A stretch of 64,000 bases of DNA from JAHFPN01 sp963765745. GTDB lineage: Bacteria > Pseudomonadota > Alphaproteobacteria > Rhizobiales > Xanthobacteraceae. How positions within the stretch are numbered: position 1 is the first letter of the stretch; each line of letters starts with the position of its first letter. Positions 7,989-16,851 of the stretch are shown here, in pieces. The stretch is from positions 288,122 to 352,121 of the forward strand of contig CAVXXM010000011.1 of assembly GCA_963765745.1 (NCBI GenBank). Reading direction: 5' to 3'. A model generated the notes under the pieces. The model searched no databases and had not been told where the DNA came from. It worked only from the letters and a program-made list of their open reading frames with translations. The position numbers and the translations under genes are program-made.

Positions 7989-9023
7989 ATGGGTTACAAG
8001 GTCGCGGTCGCAGGAGCCACCGGCAATGTCGGCCGGGAGATGCTGAATGTGCTTGCCGAGCGCGGCTTTCCCGCCGACGAGGTGGTGGCGCTCGCCTCGC
8101 GCCGCTCGATGGGAACCGAAATTTCCTATGGTGATCGAATCCTTAAGGTGAAGGCGCTGGAGAATTACGACTTCGCCACCACCGACATTTGCCTGATGTC
8201 GGCGGGCTCGGCGGCCTCCAAGGAATGGTCGCCGAAGATCGCGGCCCAGGGCTGCGTCGTGATCGATAACTCGTCGGCCTGGCGCTACGACCCCGATGTG
8301 CCGCTCATCGTGCCGGAGGTGAACGCGGCCGCCATCGACGGCTTCAAGAAGAAGAATATCATCGCCAATCCGAACTGCTCCACGATCCAGCTCGTGGTGG
8401 CGTTGAAGCCCTTGCACGACCGCGCCACCGTGAAGCGCGTGGTGGTCGCGACCTATCAGTCGGTTTCGGGCGCCGGCAAGGAGGGGATGGACGAGCTGGA
8501 ACGGCAGACCAAGGCGCTCTATCAGCTCAAGGACGCCGAGCCGAGCAAGTTTTCCAAGCGCATCGCCTTCAACGTGATCCCCGAGATCGACGTCTTCGTC
8601 GAGGACGGCTACACGCGCGAGGAATGGAAGATGGCGGCGGAGACCAAGAAGATTCTCGATCCCAGGATCGAGCTGGTCGCCACCTGCGTGCGCGTGCCGG
8701 TGTTCATCGGCCACTCGGAGGCGGTGCACGTCGAATTCGAAAAGCCGATCACGGCCGAGCAGGCGCGCGCGATCCTGCGCGAGGCGCCCGGCGTGCTCGT
8801 GATCGACGAGCGCAAGCCCGGCGGCTATATGACTCCGCAGGAGGCCGCGGGCGAGGACGCGACGTACGTCTCGCGCCTCCGCCCGGACAAGACGGTGCCG
8901 CACGGGCTCGCCTTCTGGTGCGTCGCGGACAATCTGCGCAAGGGCGCGGCGCTCAACGCGGTGCAGATCGCCGAGGTGCTGGTGAACCGCAAGCTCCTGC
9001 TGCCGAAGAAGAAGGCGGCCTGA
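7989..9023 (+). CDS. asd: Aspartate-semialdehyde dehydrogenase
   Basis: NADPH-dependent reduction of aspartyl phosphate to aspartate semialdehyde, the branch point to lysine/diaminopimelate, threonine and methionine. The 344-residue protein has the N-terminal dinucleotide-binding GATGNVG (about residues 9-15), the catalytic cysteine in NPNCSTIQ, and the substrate-binding stretch VATYQSVSGAGKEG. Length and all motifs are normal for the family. The ATG at 7989 starts the canonical MGYKVAVAGATG; longer open frame upstream is ignored. It is followed 13 bases later by the CoA lyase gene on the same strand. Confidence 0.96.
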   Translation: MGYKVAVAGATGNVGREMLNVLAERGFPADEVVALASRRSMGTEISYGDRILKVKALENYDFATTDICLMSAGSAASKEWSPKIAAQGCVVIDNSSAWRYDPDVPLIVPEVNAAAIDGFKKKNIIANPNCSTIQLVVALKPLHDRATVKRVVVATYQSVSGAGKEGMDELERQTKALYQLKDAEPSKFSKRIAFNVIPEIDVFVEDGYTREEWKMAAETKKILDPRIELVATCVRVPVFIGHSEAVHVEFEKPITAEQARAILREAPGVLVIDERKPGGYMTPQEAAGEDATYVSRLRPDKTVPHGLAFWCVADNLRKGAALNAVQIAEVLVNRKLLLPKKKAA

Positions 9024-9036
9024 CCGGCGGCCAGCG

Positions 9037-9921
9037 ATGAACGTTCGCCCGCGCAGGAGCGTCCTCTACATGCCGGGCTCGAACGCGCGCGCGCTCGAGA
9101 AGGCCAAGACGCTTCCCGCCGACGCGTTGATCCTCGATCTCGAAGACGCCGTCGCGCCCGACGCGAAAGCCGTGGCGCGCGAGCAGGTGGCCGCGGCGGT
9201 CAAGGCCAAAGGCTTCGGCGCGCGCGAGATCGTGATCCGCGTGAACGGTCTGCATACGCCGTGGGGTATGGATGATCTGAAGGCCGCGGTGGCGGCCGGG
9301 CCGGATGCGATCCTGGCGCCGAAGGTCTCCTCGGCCGAGGATCTCATCCATTTCGGCGAACGGCTCGTCGATCTGCACGCCGCGCCGGAGCTTTCGGTCT
9401 GGGCCATGATCGAGACGCCGCTTGCGATCCTGAACGTGCGCGAGATCGCGGCCGAGGCGCGCGATGCGCTGGCTTCTCTTAAAGTGCTGGTCATGGGCAC
9501 CAACGATCTCGCGAAGGAAACGCGGACCAAGATCGTTCCGGGCCGCGCGCCGATGCTGCCCTATCTCATGCCGGCAATTCTTGCGGCCCGCGCCTATGGC
9601 ATCGACATCATCGACGGGGTCTATAACGATATCGCCAATGCCGAGGGCTTCGCGCGTGAATGCACCGAAGGACGCGATCTCGGCTTCGACGGCAAGACCT
9701 TGATCCATCCGAACCAGATTGAGCCGTGCAATTCGACTTTTTCGCCGTCGGCGGAGGAAGTCGAGCAGGCCAGGAAGATCGTCGCCGTCTTCGAGTTGCC
9801 GGAGAACCGCGACAAGGGCGCCATCGCCCTTGACGGGCGCATGGTGGAACGGCTGCATGCGGATATGGCGCGGCGGACAGTGATGCTTTCGGAAGCGATC
9901 GCAGCACGGGCAACGGGTTGA
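9037..9921 (+). CDS. HpcH/HpaI-CitE family CoA-ester lyase (malyl-/methylmalyl-CoA lyase-like)
   Basis: A 294-residue TIM-barrel lyase of the CitE-like family. Conserved blocks are RRSVLYMPGSN (start), LILDLEDAVAPDAK (Mg-binding acidic cluster), RVNGLHTPWGMDDL, WAMIETPLAILN, and GKTLIHPNQIEPCN. Members cleave malyl-CoA or beta-methylmalyl-CoA to glyoxylate plus acetyl- or propionyl-CoA, or act as malyl-CoA thioesterases. The next gene, a MaoC-type hydratase, starts 6 bases downstream. A lyase plus mesaconyl-CoA-hydratase-like pair fits the ethylmalonyl-CoA pathway, so mcl1 is the likeliest identity, but mcl1 and mcl2 cannot be separated by eye. Confidence 0.85.
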   Translation: MNVRPRRSVLYMPGSNARALEKAKTLPADALILDLEDAVAPDAKAVAREQVAAAVKAKGFGAREIVIRVNGLHTPWGMDDLKAAVAAGPDAILAPKVSSAEDLIHFGERLVDLHAAPELSVWAMIETPLAILNVREIAAEARDALASLKVLVMGTNDLAKETRTKIVPGRAPMLPYLMPAILAARAYGIDIIDGVYNDIANAEGFARECTEGRDLGFDGKTLIHPNQIEPCNSTFSPSAEEVEQARKIVAVFELPENRDKGAIALDGRMVERLHADMARRTVMLSEAIAARATG

Positions 9922-9926
9922 AAATC

Positions 9927-10976
9927 ATGAGCAAGAGCGGCGGCGGCAATTTCTTCGAGGATTTCAAGCTCGGCCAGGTGATCCGCCACGCGACGCCGCG
10001 CACGGTGACAACCGGCGATGTGGCGCTCTATCAGGGCCTGTTCGGCGGCCGTTTCGCGGTGCAGTCGTCGGACGCCTTCGCGCGCGGCATTGGATACCCC
10101 GCCGCGCCGATCGACGACCTGCTCGTGTTCCACATCGTGTTCGGCAAGACGGTGCCAGATATCTCGCTGAACGCAATCGCGAACCTGGGCTATGCCGCCT
10201 GCCGCTTCCGTGCCGCGGTCTATCCGGGCGACACGCTTTCGGCGGTGTCCGAGGTGATTGGGCTGCGCGAAACCTCCAACAAGCAGTCAGGCGTGGTTTA
10301 TGTGCGCTCGACCGGCTTCAAGGCCGACGGCACCGAAGTGGTCGATTACGTGCGCTGGGTGATGGTCCGCAAGCGCGATGAAAAAGCGCCGTCCTCTGAA
10401 GCGCACGTGCCGCAGCTGCCCTCGCACGTGCAAGCGAACCAGCTCGGCGACGCGGTGCCGGTGATCGACGGTGCGGCCTATGACACCGGGCTTTCCGGTA
10501 GCGAGCGGCGCTTCGAGAGCTACAAGGCGGGCGAGAAGATCGACCATGTGGACGGCATCACGGTCGAGGAAGCCGAGCACCAGATCGCGACCCGGCTCTA
10601 CCAGAACCCGGCGCGCATCCATTTCAACCAATGGGCCGAGGGCCAGGGGCGCTTCAAGCGGCGGCTCATTTATGGTGGCCACGCGATTTCGCTGGCGCGC
10701 TCGCTCTCCTTCAACGGCTTCGAGAATGCTTTCCACGTCGCCGGCATCAATGCCGGGCGGCACGTGGCGCCGCTGTTCGCCGGCGATACGGTATTCGCTT
10801 GGAGCGAGGTGCTGGAGGCGCAGGAAATCCCCGGCCGCAACGACGTGGGTGCGCTGCGCCTGCGCACCATCGCCACCAAGGATCGACCTTGCGACGACTT
10901 TCCCTGGAAGGCGGGCGAGGAATACGGGCCTTCGGTGATCCTCGATCTCGATTATTGGGTTCTGATTCCGCGCTGA
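9927..10976 (+). CDS. MaoC-like dehydratase, probable mesaconyl-CoA hydratase
   Basis: A 349-residue double-hotdog protein of the MaoC family. The N-terminal hotdog includes NFFEDFKLGQVIRHATPRTVT and the C-terminal one GGHAISLARSLSFNGFENA. This length and two-domain arrangement match mesaconyl-CoA hydratase (Mch), which interconverts mesaconyl-CoA and beta-methylmalyl-CoA in the ethylmalonyl-CoA pathway of acetate or C1 assimilation. The preceding lyase supports that assignment. The ATG at 9927 is used; a TTG at 9918 that overlaps the previous stop is the alternative. No other ethylmalonyl-CoA genes (ccr, ecm) are in the window. Confidence 0.82.
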   Translation: MSKSGGGNFFEDFKLGQVIRHATPRTVTTGDVALYQGLFGGRFAVQSSDAFARGIGYPAAPIDDLLVFHIVFGKTVPDISLNAIANLGYAACRFRAAVYPGDTLSAVSEVIGLRETSNKQSGVVYVRSTGFKADGTEVVDYVRWVMVRKRDEKAPSSEAHVPQLPSHVQANQLGDAVPVIDGAAYDTGLSGSERRFESYKAGEKIDHVDGITVEEAEHQIATRLYQNPARIHFNQWAEGQGRFKRRLIYGGHAISLARSLSFNGFENAFHVAGINAGRHVAPLFAGDTVFAWSEVLEAQEIPGRNDVGALRLRTIATKDRPCDDFPWKAGEEYGPSVILDLDYWVLIPR

Positions 10977-10986
10977 AGAATTTCTC

Positions 10987-11123
10987 CGTCATTCCGGGGC
11001 CGAGCCCCCGGGTCCGGCCTTCGGCCGGCCCGAGGATAAACTCCGCGAGGAACCCGGAATCCATAATCACAGACCGCGGATATGAATTCCGGGCCCGGCG
11101 CTTCGCGCCGTCCCGGAATGACG
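10987..11123. repeat. Palindromic intergenic repeat (REP-like), type 1 relative
   Basis: An element of about 137 bases between convergent genes. Perfect 12-base terminal inverted repeats: CGTCATTCCGGG (10987-10998) and CCCGGAATGACG (11112-11123). Inside are CCCGGAATCCATA and TATGAATTCCGGG-like arms and a GC-rich stem. It is organised like the element at 6851-6989 (outer GTCAT.CCGGG, inner CCGGATCC-type arms) and may end transcription from both sides. Confidence 0.8.
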
Positions 11124-11134
11124 AGGAGGGAAAA

Positions 11135-12022
11135 TCACGCGCCCGCCCGCAGATGCGCGACGAGCTCGCGTGCGTAGGTCGGCAGTTCTTCCAGGTTGCG
11201 GACGCAGATCGTCAAATCGCGCACCGCCCAGGCGTCGGTGAGTTCGACCGCGGTAATTGCCATGGCCGGAACCACGCGGCGCGCCGTGGTCTCCGGCACG
11301 ATTCCAATTCCGACATTGCGCTCCACCATCCGGCACACGGCGTCGAAGCTGCGCAATTGGACGCGCAGGCGAAGCGGCCGGCCGATGCGCGCCGCCTTGT
11401 CGGCGAGGAAGCGTTGCAAGGCGCTGACGCGATCGAGGCCGACGAAGTCGCGATCCAGCACATCGGCGAAGCCGATCCGTTTGCGCTTGGCGAGCGGATG
11501 ATCGCGCGCGACCGCGAGCACGAACCTGTCCTTGCGGAATGGAAAAGTTTCGAGCGCGCCGGGATCGACGGTGCCGGCGATGATGCCGAGATCGGCGACG
11601 CCTTCGGCGATCAGGCTCACGATCTCGTCGCTCAATCGCTCTTCGAGATCGACGCTCACGTTCGGATGCGCGGTGAGGAACGAACTCAAGGACTCGGGCA
11701 GGAATTCGGTGAGCGCGTTGGTGTTGGAGAGCATGCGGATCTGCCCGGCGAGCCCGCCGGCATAGGCGCCGAGGTCCTCGCGCAGCTGCTCGGACTGGCG
11801 CAGGATCGTGCGCGCATGCTGCAGGAGCGTGCGGCCGGCGTGCGTGAGCGAAACACCTTGCCGTCCGCGCACGAGCAGCTGAGAGCCGAGCGCAATCTCC
11901 ATGTTGCGGATGCGGGTGCTGGCGGCGGCGAGCGCGAGGTTCGCACGCTTGGCGCCGTGGGTTATGCTGCCGGCCTCCACCACGTCGCGGAACAGGCTGA
12001 GATCGGCGAGATCGAAGCGCAT
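11135..12022 (-). CDS. LysR-family transcriptional regulator
   Basis: A 295-residue LysR regulator. The N-terminal winged helix-turn-helix is at about residues 1-60 (FRDVVEAGSITHGAKRANLALAAAS...), with LTHAGRTLLQHARTI at the linker helix, followed by a two-lobed effector-binding domain (IRMLSNTNALTEFLP, VGLDRVSALQRFL, NVGIGIVPE). It is divergent from sdhC, with 132 bases between the starts, so it probably controls its own gene and may control the succinate dehydrogenase operon; the sequence does not prove the target or the effector. Confidence 0.9.
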   Translation of the reverse strand: MRFDLADLSLFRDVVEAGSITHGAKRANLALAAASTRIRNMEIALGSQLLVRGRQGVSLTHAGRTLLQHARTILRQSEQLREDLGAYAGGLAGQIRMLSNTNALTEFLPESLSSFLTAHPNVSVDLEERLSDEIVSLIAEGVADLGIIAGTVDPGALETFPFRKDRFVLAVARDHPLAKRKRIGFADVLDRDFVGLDRVSALQRFLADKAARIGRPLRLRVQLRSFDAVCRMVERNVGIGIVPETTARRVVPAMAITAVELTDAWAVRDLTICVRNLEELPTYARELVAHLRAGA

Positions 12023-12154
12023 CGTGTGGCCTTCGTATTTGACGAAGGCAGAGTACGTCTAATCCTTATTGTAATCCAGTATTTTAGGGCTATTGTTTCG
12101 CCATTCACGAAGCATGAGGCCCGGCCCCGCAGCCGAACCGGCCGGAGGATGAGA

Positions 12155-12556
12155 ATGGCCGACGCGAAGATCCGCACCGAGCGTCCGATCTCGCCGCATT
12201 TGACGGTCTACCGGCTCACGCTGACCATGGCGATGTCGATCGCGCACCGGATCACCGGGGTCGCGCTCTATTTCGGCACGCTGCTGCTGGTCTGGTGGCT
12301 GGTGGCGGCTTCGACCTCGCCCCGGAACTTCGATCTCATCAATGGCTTCTTCGGCACCTGGATCGGGCGGCTGGTGCTGTTCGGCTACACCTGGGCGCTG
12401 TTCCATCACATGCTCGGCGGCATCCGGCACCTGATCTGGGACACCGGGCGCGGGCTCGGCGAGCACGAGCGCAATCTGTTCGCGCGCCTCACCCTCATCG
12501 GCTCGGTCAGCCTCACGATCCTCGTGTGGCTGATCGGCCTCATGTTGCGAGGCTGA
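12155..12556 (+). CDS. sdhC: Succinate dehydrogenase cytochrome b556 subunit
   Basis: Membrane anchor subunit C of complex II. The 133-residue protein has three predicted membrane helices. The family signatures SIAHRITGVAL (about residues 28-38) and HHMLGGIRHLIWD carry His residues that bind haem b and line the quinone site. The ATG at 12155 is chosen because GGAGG lies six bases upstream; an in-frame ATG at 12149 would sit directly on the ribosome binding site. First gene of sdhCDAB, which is spaced by 1 to 33 bases throughout. Confidence 0.96.
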   Translation: MADAKIRTERPISPHLTVYRLTLTMAMSIAHRITGVALYFGTLLLVWWLVAASTSPRNFDLINGFFGTWIGRLVLFGYTWALFHHMLGGIRHLIWDTGRGLGEHERNLFARLTLIGSVSLTILVWLIGLMLRG

Positions 12557-12557
12557 G

Positions 12558-12932
12558 ATGCGCAGCTCGCCTCGCAATGTCCGCGGCCTCGGCTCGGCGC
12601 GCTCGGGCACCGAGCATTTCTGGATGCAGCGGCTGACCGCCGTCGCCAATATCCCGCTGGTCGCCGCCTTCGTGGTCATTCTCGTCGCGCTCTCGGGCCG
12701 GCCGCATGCGGCGGTGGTCGCCACGCTCGGCCAGCCGACGGTGGCGATCTTGATGCTGGCGATGCTGTTGTCGGTCATCGTCCATATGCGGCTCGGCATG
12801 CAGGTGATCATCGAGGATTACGTGCATTCGGAAGGCCGCAAGATCGTGCTCCTGATGGCCAACACCTTCTTCTCGATCGCGATCGGGCTGGCGTCCGCCT
12901 TTGCGGTGTTCCGCATCAGCTTCGGGCTCTAG
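12558..12932 (+). CDS. sdhD: Succinate dehydrogenase hydrophobic anchor subunit
   Basis: Membrane anchor subunit D of complex II, 124 residues with three predicted helices. HFWMQRLTAVANIPL and the haem-ligand-type VHMRLGMQVIIEDYVH stretch are typical of the alphaproteobacterial SdhD. It starts one base after the sdhC stop codon and ends two bases before sdhA, so the subunits are translationally coupled. Confidence 0.95.
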   Translation: MRSSPRNVRGLGSARSGTEHFWMQRLTAVANIPLVAAFVVILVALSGRPHAAVVATLGQPTVAILMLAMLLSVIVHMRLGMQVIIEDYVHSEGRKIVLLMANTFFSIAIGLASAFAVFRISFGL

Positions 12933-12934
12933 TC

Positions 12935-14761
12935 GTGGCCGGCAACGGAAGCTCAGCGCCTTCGATCAATGGCCGGGCCTACCCGGTCACCGATCACGTC
13001 TATGACGTGGTGGTGGTCGGCGCCGGCGGCGCGGGCTTGCGCGCGGTGGTCGGCTGCGCCGAGGCCGGGCTCAAGACCGCGTGCATCACCAAGGTGTTTC
13101 CCACGCGCTCGCACACGGTGGCGGCGCAAGGCGGCATTTCGGCCGCGATCGGCAACATGGGCGAGGACGACTGGCGCTGGCACATGTACGACACGGTCAA
13201 GGGTGCCGACTGGCTCGGCGACCAGGACGCGATCGAGTATCTGTGCCGGCACGCGCCGTCGGCGGTCTATGAGCTCGAGCACTGGGGCGTGCCGTTTTCG
13301 CGCACCGACGAGGGCAAAATCTATCAGCGCCCGTTCGGCGGCATGACCACGCACTATGGCAAGGGCACCGCGCAGCGCACTTGCGCCGCCGCCGATCGCA
13401 CCGGGCACGCGATGCTGCACACGCTCTATGGCGCCGCGCTCAAGCACAAGGCCGAGTTCTTCATCGAGTATTTCGCGATCGACCTGATCATGGACGAGGA
13501 CGGCCGCTGCCGCGGCGTGGTCGCGCTCAAGCTCGACGACGGCACGATCCACCGCTTCCGCTCGCACGTGACCATGATCGCCACCGGCGGCTATGGCCGA
13601 ACCTATTTCTCCTGCACGTCAGCGCACACCTGCACCGGCGACGGCAACGCCATGGTGCTGCGGGCGGGGCTGCCGTTGCAGGACATGGAGTTCGTGCAGT
13701 TCCACCCGACCGGGATTTATGGCGCGGGCTGTCTGATCACCGAGGGAGTGCGCGGCGAAGGCGGCTATCTGGTCAATTCCGAAGGCGAGCGCTTCATGGA
13801 GCGCTATGCGCCCTCGGCCAAGGATCTGGCGTCCCGCGACGTGGTCTCGCGCTCGATGACCATCGAAATCCGCGAGGGCCGCGGGGTCGGCAAGCTCAAG
13901 GATCACATCTATCTGCATCTCGATCACCTCGATCCGGCGGTGATCCACGAGCGGCTGCCCGGCATCGCGGAGTCGTCGCGCATTTTCGCGGGCGTCGACG
14001 TGACCAAGGAGGCGATCCCGGTGCTGCCGACCGTGCATTACAACATGGGCGGCATTCCCACGAATTATCACGGTGAGGCGCTGACCAAGGTGAACGGCGA
14101 GCCGGACAAGGTGGTGCCGGGGCTGATGTCGATTGGGGAAGCCGCCTGCGTCTCGGTGCATGGCGCCAACCGGCTCGGCTCCAACTCGCTCACGGACCTC
14201 GTGGTATTCGGCCGCGCGGCGGCCGAGCGTTGTGCCGAGCTGGTGACGCCGGGCGAAAAGCATATGGATTTGCCCGCCGATTCGGCGGAGCGCGCGCTCT
14301 CGCGCCTCGACCGTTTCCGCTACGCCAATGGCGGCACGCCGACAGCGCAACTCAGACTCAACATGCAGAAGGTGATGCAGACCAATTGCGCCGTGTTCCG
14401 CACCGACAAGGTGCTGGAAGAGGGCCATAGCCTGATCCACGACGTGTTCGCGGGCGTCAGCGACATCGGCGTCAGCGACCGCTCGCTGATCTGGAACTCG
14501 GACCTGGTGGAGACGCTCGAGTTCGACAACCTGATCGCGCAGGCGGTGGTCACCATGGATTCGGCGCTGGCGCGCACCGAAAGCCGCGGCGCGCACGCGC
14601 GCGAGGATTTCCCCGAGCGCGACGACAAGAACTGGATGAAGCACACGCTCGCATGGGCCGATCATGAGACGCGCGAGGTCAAGATCGACTACCGGCCGGT
14701 GCATACCTACACGCTCACCAACGAGGTGCAGTACATCGAGCCGAAGAAGCGGGTTTATTGA
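12935..14761 (+). CDS. sdhA: Succinate dehydrogenase flavoprotein subunit
   Basis: The 608-residue catalytic subunit that oxidises succinate to fumarate. The FAD-binding GAGGAGLRA is at about residues 30-38. The covalent-FAD histidine is in TRSHTVAAQGG, and substrate-binding and catalytic blocks include EFVQFHPTGIYGAG, PTVHYNMGGIPTNY and GANRLGSNSLTDLVVFGR. Length is normal and the frame intact. The start is GTG at 12935, two bases after sdhD. Confidence 0.98.
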   Translation: MAGNGSSAPSINGRAYPVTDHVYDVVVVGAGGAGLRAVVGCAEAGLKTACITKVFPTRSHTVAAQGGISAAIGNMGEDDWRWHMYDTVKGADWLGDQDAIEYLCRHAPSAVYELEHWGVPFSRTDEGKIYQRPFGGMTTHYGKGTAQRTCAAADRTGHAMLHTLYGAALKHKAEFFIEYFAIDLIMDEDGRCRGVVALKLDDGTIHRFRSHVTMIATGGYGRTYFSCTSAHTCTGDGNAMVLRAGLPLQDMEFVQFHPTGIYGAGCLITEGVRGEGGYLVNSEGERFMERYAPSAKDLASRDVVSRSMTIEIREGRGVGKLKDHIYLHLDHLDPAVIHERLPGIAESSRIFAGVDVTKEAIPVLPTVHYNMGGIPTNYHGEALTKVNGEPDKVVPGLMSIGEAACVSVHGANRLGSNSLTDLVVFGRAAAERCAELVTPGEKHMDLPADSAERALSRLDRFRYANGGTPTAQLRLNMQKVMQTNCAVFRTDKVLEEGHSLIHDVFAGVSDIGVSDRSLIWNSDLVETLEFDNLIAQAVVTMDSALARTESRGAHAREDFPERDDKNWMKHTLAWADHETREVKIDYRPVHTYTLTNEVQYIEPKKRVY

Positions 14762-14794
14762 GCTGAACAACGCGAAACGAAACGGCTGGGACCG

Positions 14795-15574
14795 ATGGTC
14801 GAACTGACGCTGCCGAAGAATTCGAGAGTCACCGAGGGCAAGGTGTGGCCCAAGCCCGCCGGCGCCAAGCGGCTCGCCGAATTCCGCATCTATCGCTGGA
14901 ATCCGGACGACGGCGCCAATCCGCGCATCGATACTTTTTTCGTCGATCGCGACGATTGCGGGCCGATGGTGCTCGACGCCATCATCTGGATCAAAAGCAA
15001 AATCGACTCGACGCTCACCTTCCGCCGCTCCTGCCGCGAGGGCGTGTGCGGCTCCTGCTCGATGAACATCGACGGCGTCAACACGCTGGCCTGCACGCTC
15101 GCGCTCGACGACGTGAAGCAGCCGGTGCACATCTTCCCGCTGCCGCATCTCGAAGTGGTCAAGGATCTGGTGCCGGACATGAGCGGCTTCTACACCCAGT
15201 ACGCCTCGATCGAGCCTTGGCTCAAGACTGTCTCGCCGACGCCGGAGAAGGAACGGCTGCAAAGCAAGCAGGAGCGCGAGAAGCTCGACGGCCTCTACGA
15301 GTGCATCCTGTGCGCCTGCTGCTCGACCTCGTGTCCGAGCTATTGGTGGAACCAGGACCGCTATCTCGGGCCGGCAACGCTCTTGCAGTCGTATCGCTGG
15401 ATCATCGACAGCCGCGATGAGGCCACCGGCGAGCGGCTCGACGAGCTGGAGGACCCGTTCCGGCTTTATCGCTGCCACACCATCCTCAATTGCGCGAGCG
15501 CCTGCCCGAAGGGGCTCAACCCGGCCAAGGCCATCGCTGAAATCAAGAAGCTGATGGTGACGCGGCAGCTTTGA
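14795..15574 (+). CDS. sdhB: Succinate dehydrogenase iron-sulfur subunit
   Basis: The 259-residue electron-transfer subunit of complex II. The [2Fe-2S] ferredoxin motif is CREGVCGSCSMNIDG with a later Cys in TLAC. The C-terminal cluster ligands are in ECILCACCSTSCPSYWW ([4Fe-4S]) and CHTILNCASACPKGLNP ([3Fe-4S]). All cysteines are present. It is the last gene of sdhCDAB, 33 bases after sdhA and 25 bases before zapE. Confidence 0.98.
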   Translation: MVELTLPKNSRVTEGKVWPKPAGAKRLAEFRIYRWNPDDGANPRIDTFFVDRDDCGPMVLDAIIWIKSKIDSTLTFRRSCREGVCGSCSMNIDGVNTLACTLALDDVKQPVHIFPLPHLEVVKDLVPDMSGFYTQYASIEPWLKTVSPTPEKERLQSKQEREKLDGLYECILCACCSTSCPSYWWNQDRYLGPATLLQSYRWIIDSRDEATGERLDELEDPFRLYRCHTILNCASACPKGLNPAKAIAEIKKLMVTRQL

Positions 15575-15599
15575 GCGCGACCCGACGCGGCAAATCCAA

Positions 15600-16754
15600 A
15601 TGATGATGCAGAACCAAGCCGCCGCGGCGGACGTTGCCGCACACTATGCCGCGCGCCTCGCCGCGCGCGAGCTCGAGCGCGACGGCGCCCAGCGCGCGGT
15701 GATCGATCGCCTGAGCGAGCTGGCCGATGCGCTCACGAGCTATCGCCCCGCCAACGGTTCGACCGCGCTCGGGCGGCTGCTGCGGCGCGCGCGCAGAGGC
15801 GCGCCGCGCGGGCTCTATCTCTACGGCGACGTGGGCCGCGGCAAGACCATGCTGATGGATCTCTTTTTTGCCGTGGCGCCGGTCGCCAAGAAGCGCCGCG
15901 TGCATTTTCATGAATTCATGGCCGAGGTGCATGAGCACATCCAGGCCGAGCGCCTGAACGCCAAAGGAAATGTTGCCGCGAACGGCGACGCGATCACGCA
16001 GGTCGCGGGTCAGCTCGCCGACGAGTGCTGGCTGCTGTGCTTCGATGAATTCCACGTCACCGACATCGCCGACGCGATGATCCTGAGCCGGCTGTTCGAG
16101 CGGCTGTTTCAGCGCGGCGTCGTCTTGGTCGCGACCTCGAACCTGCCACCCGCGGAGCAATACCGCGACGGCCTCAACCGCGCGCTGTTCCTGCCTTTCG
16201 TGAGGATGCTTGAAGAAAAACTAGAAGTGATCCGGCTCGACGCCCGTACGGATTACCGGCTGCTCAAGCTGAACGGTGTCGCGGTCTGGCACGTGCCGGC
16301 CGATGCGCGGGCGCGGGCGGCGATCGACGCGGTGTGGCGGCGTCTTGCAGGCGAGGGCGGCGGCGCGCCGATGGAGCTTCCGCTCAAGGGCCGCAGCATC
16401 CATGTTCCGCATGCCGGCGGGGGCGCGGCGCGCTTTTCGTTCCTGGAGCTTTGCGAAGCGCCGCTGGGAGCGGCCGATTTCCTTCGTATCGCGCACGCTT
16501 TCCACACCCTGATCGTCGACGATATTCCGGTGATCGGCCCCGACGAGCGCAATCAGGTCAAGCGCTTTATACTTTTGATCGACACGCTCTATGACAACGC
16601 GGTCAAGCTCGTGGCCTCGGCGGCGGCGGCACCCGAGCGGCTCTATCTCGGCACCGACGGCTTCGAGGCGGCCGAATTCCGCCGCGTCGTCTCGCGGCTC
16701 GCGGAAATGCAAAGCGCCGACTATCTGGCGCTCCCGCACGGAAGGCGTGCTTGA
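15600..16754 (+). CDS. zapE: Cell division protein ZapE / AFG1-family ATPase
   Basis: A 384-residue P-loop ATPase of the AFG1/ZapE family. Walker A is GDVGRGKT (about residues 76-83), followed by MLMDLFF; Walker B is LLCFDEFHVTD, followed by the sensor-like VATSNLPP. Mitochondrial AFG1 relatives act in respiratory-complex quality control and bacterial ZapE acts at the division ring under low oxygen. The position between sdhB and mdh is a common alphaproteobacterial arrangement and suggests a respiratory link. The start is the first ATG of ATGATGATG. Confidence 0.92.
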   Translation: MMMQNQAAAADVAAHYAARLAARELERDGAQRAVIDRLSELADALTSYRPANGSTALGRLLRRARRGAPRGLYLYGDVGRGKTMLMDLFFAVAPVAKKRRVHFHEFMAEVHEHIQAERLNAKGNVAANGDAITQVAGQLADECWLLCFDEFHVTDIADAMILSRLFERLFQRGVVLVATSNLPPAEQYRDGLNRALFLPFVRMLEEKLEVIRLDARTDYRLLKLNGVAVWHVPADARARAAIDAVWRRLAGEGGGAPMELPLKGRSIHVPHAGGGAARFSFLELCEAPLGAADFLRIAHAFHTLIVDDIPVIGPDERNQVKRFILLIDTLYDNAVKLVASAAAAPERLYLGTDGFEAAEFRRVVSRLAEMQSADYLALPHGRRA

Positions 16755-16851
16755 ACCTGCGGAATAAACCGGCTAGTCAAACGCGCACTCACGCGCTTTA
16801 GTCGGCGTCTCCAAACGTCTCCCTCCAAGCATTTCACTCCAAGCGCTTCTC

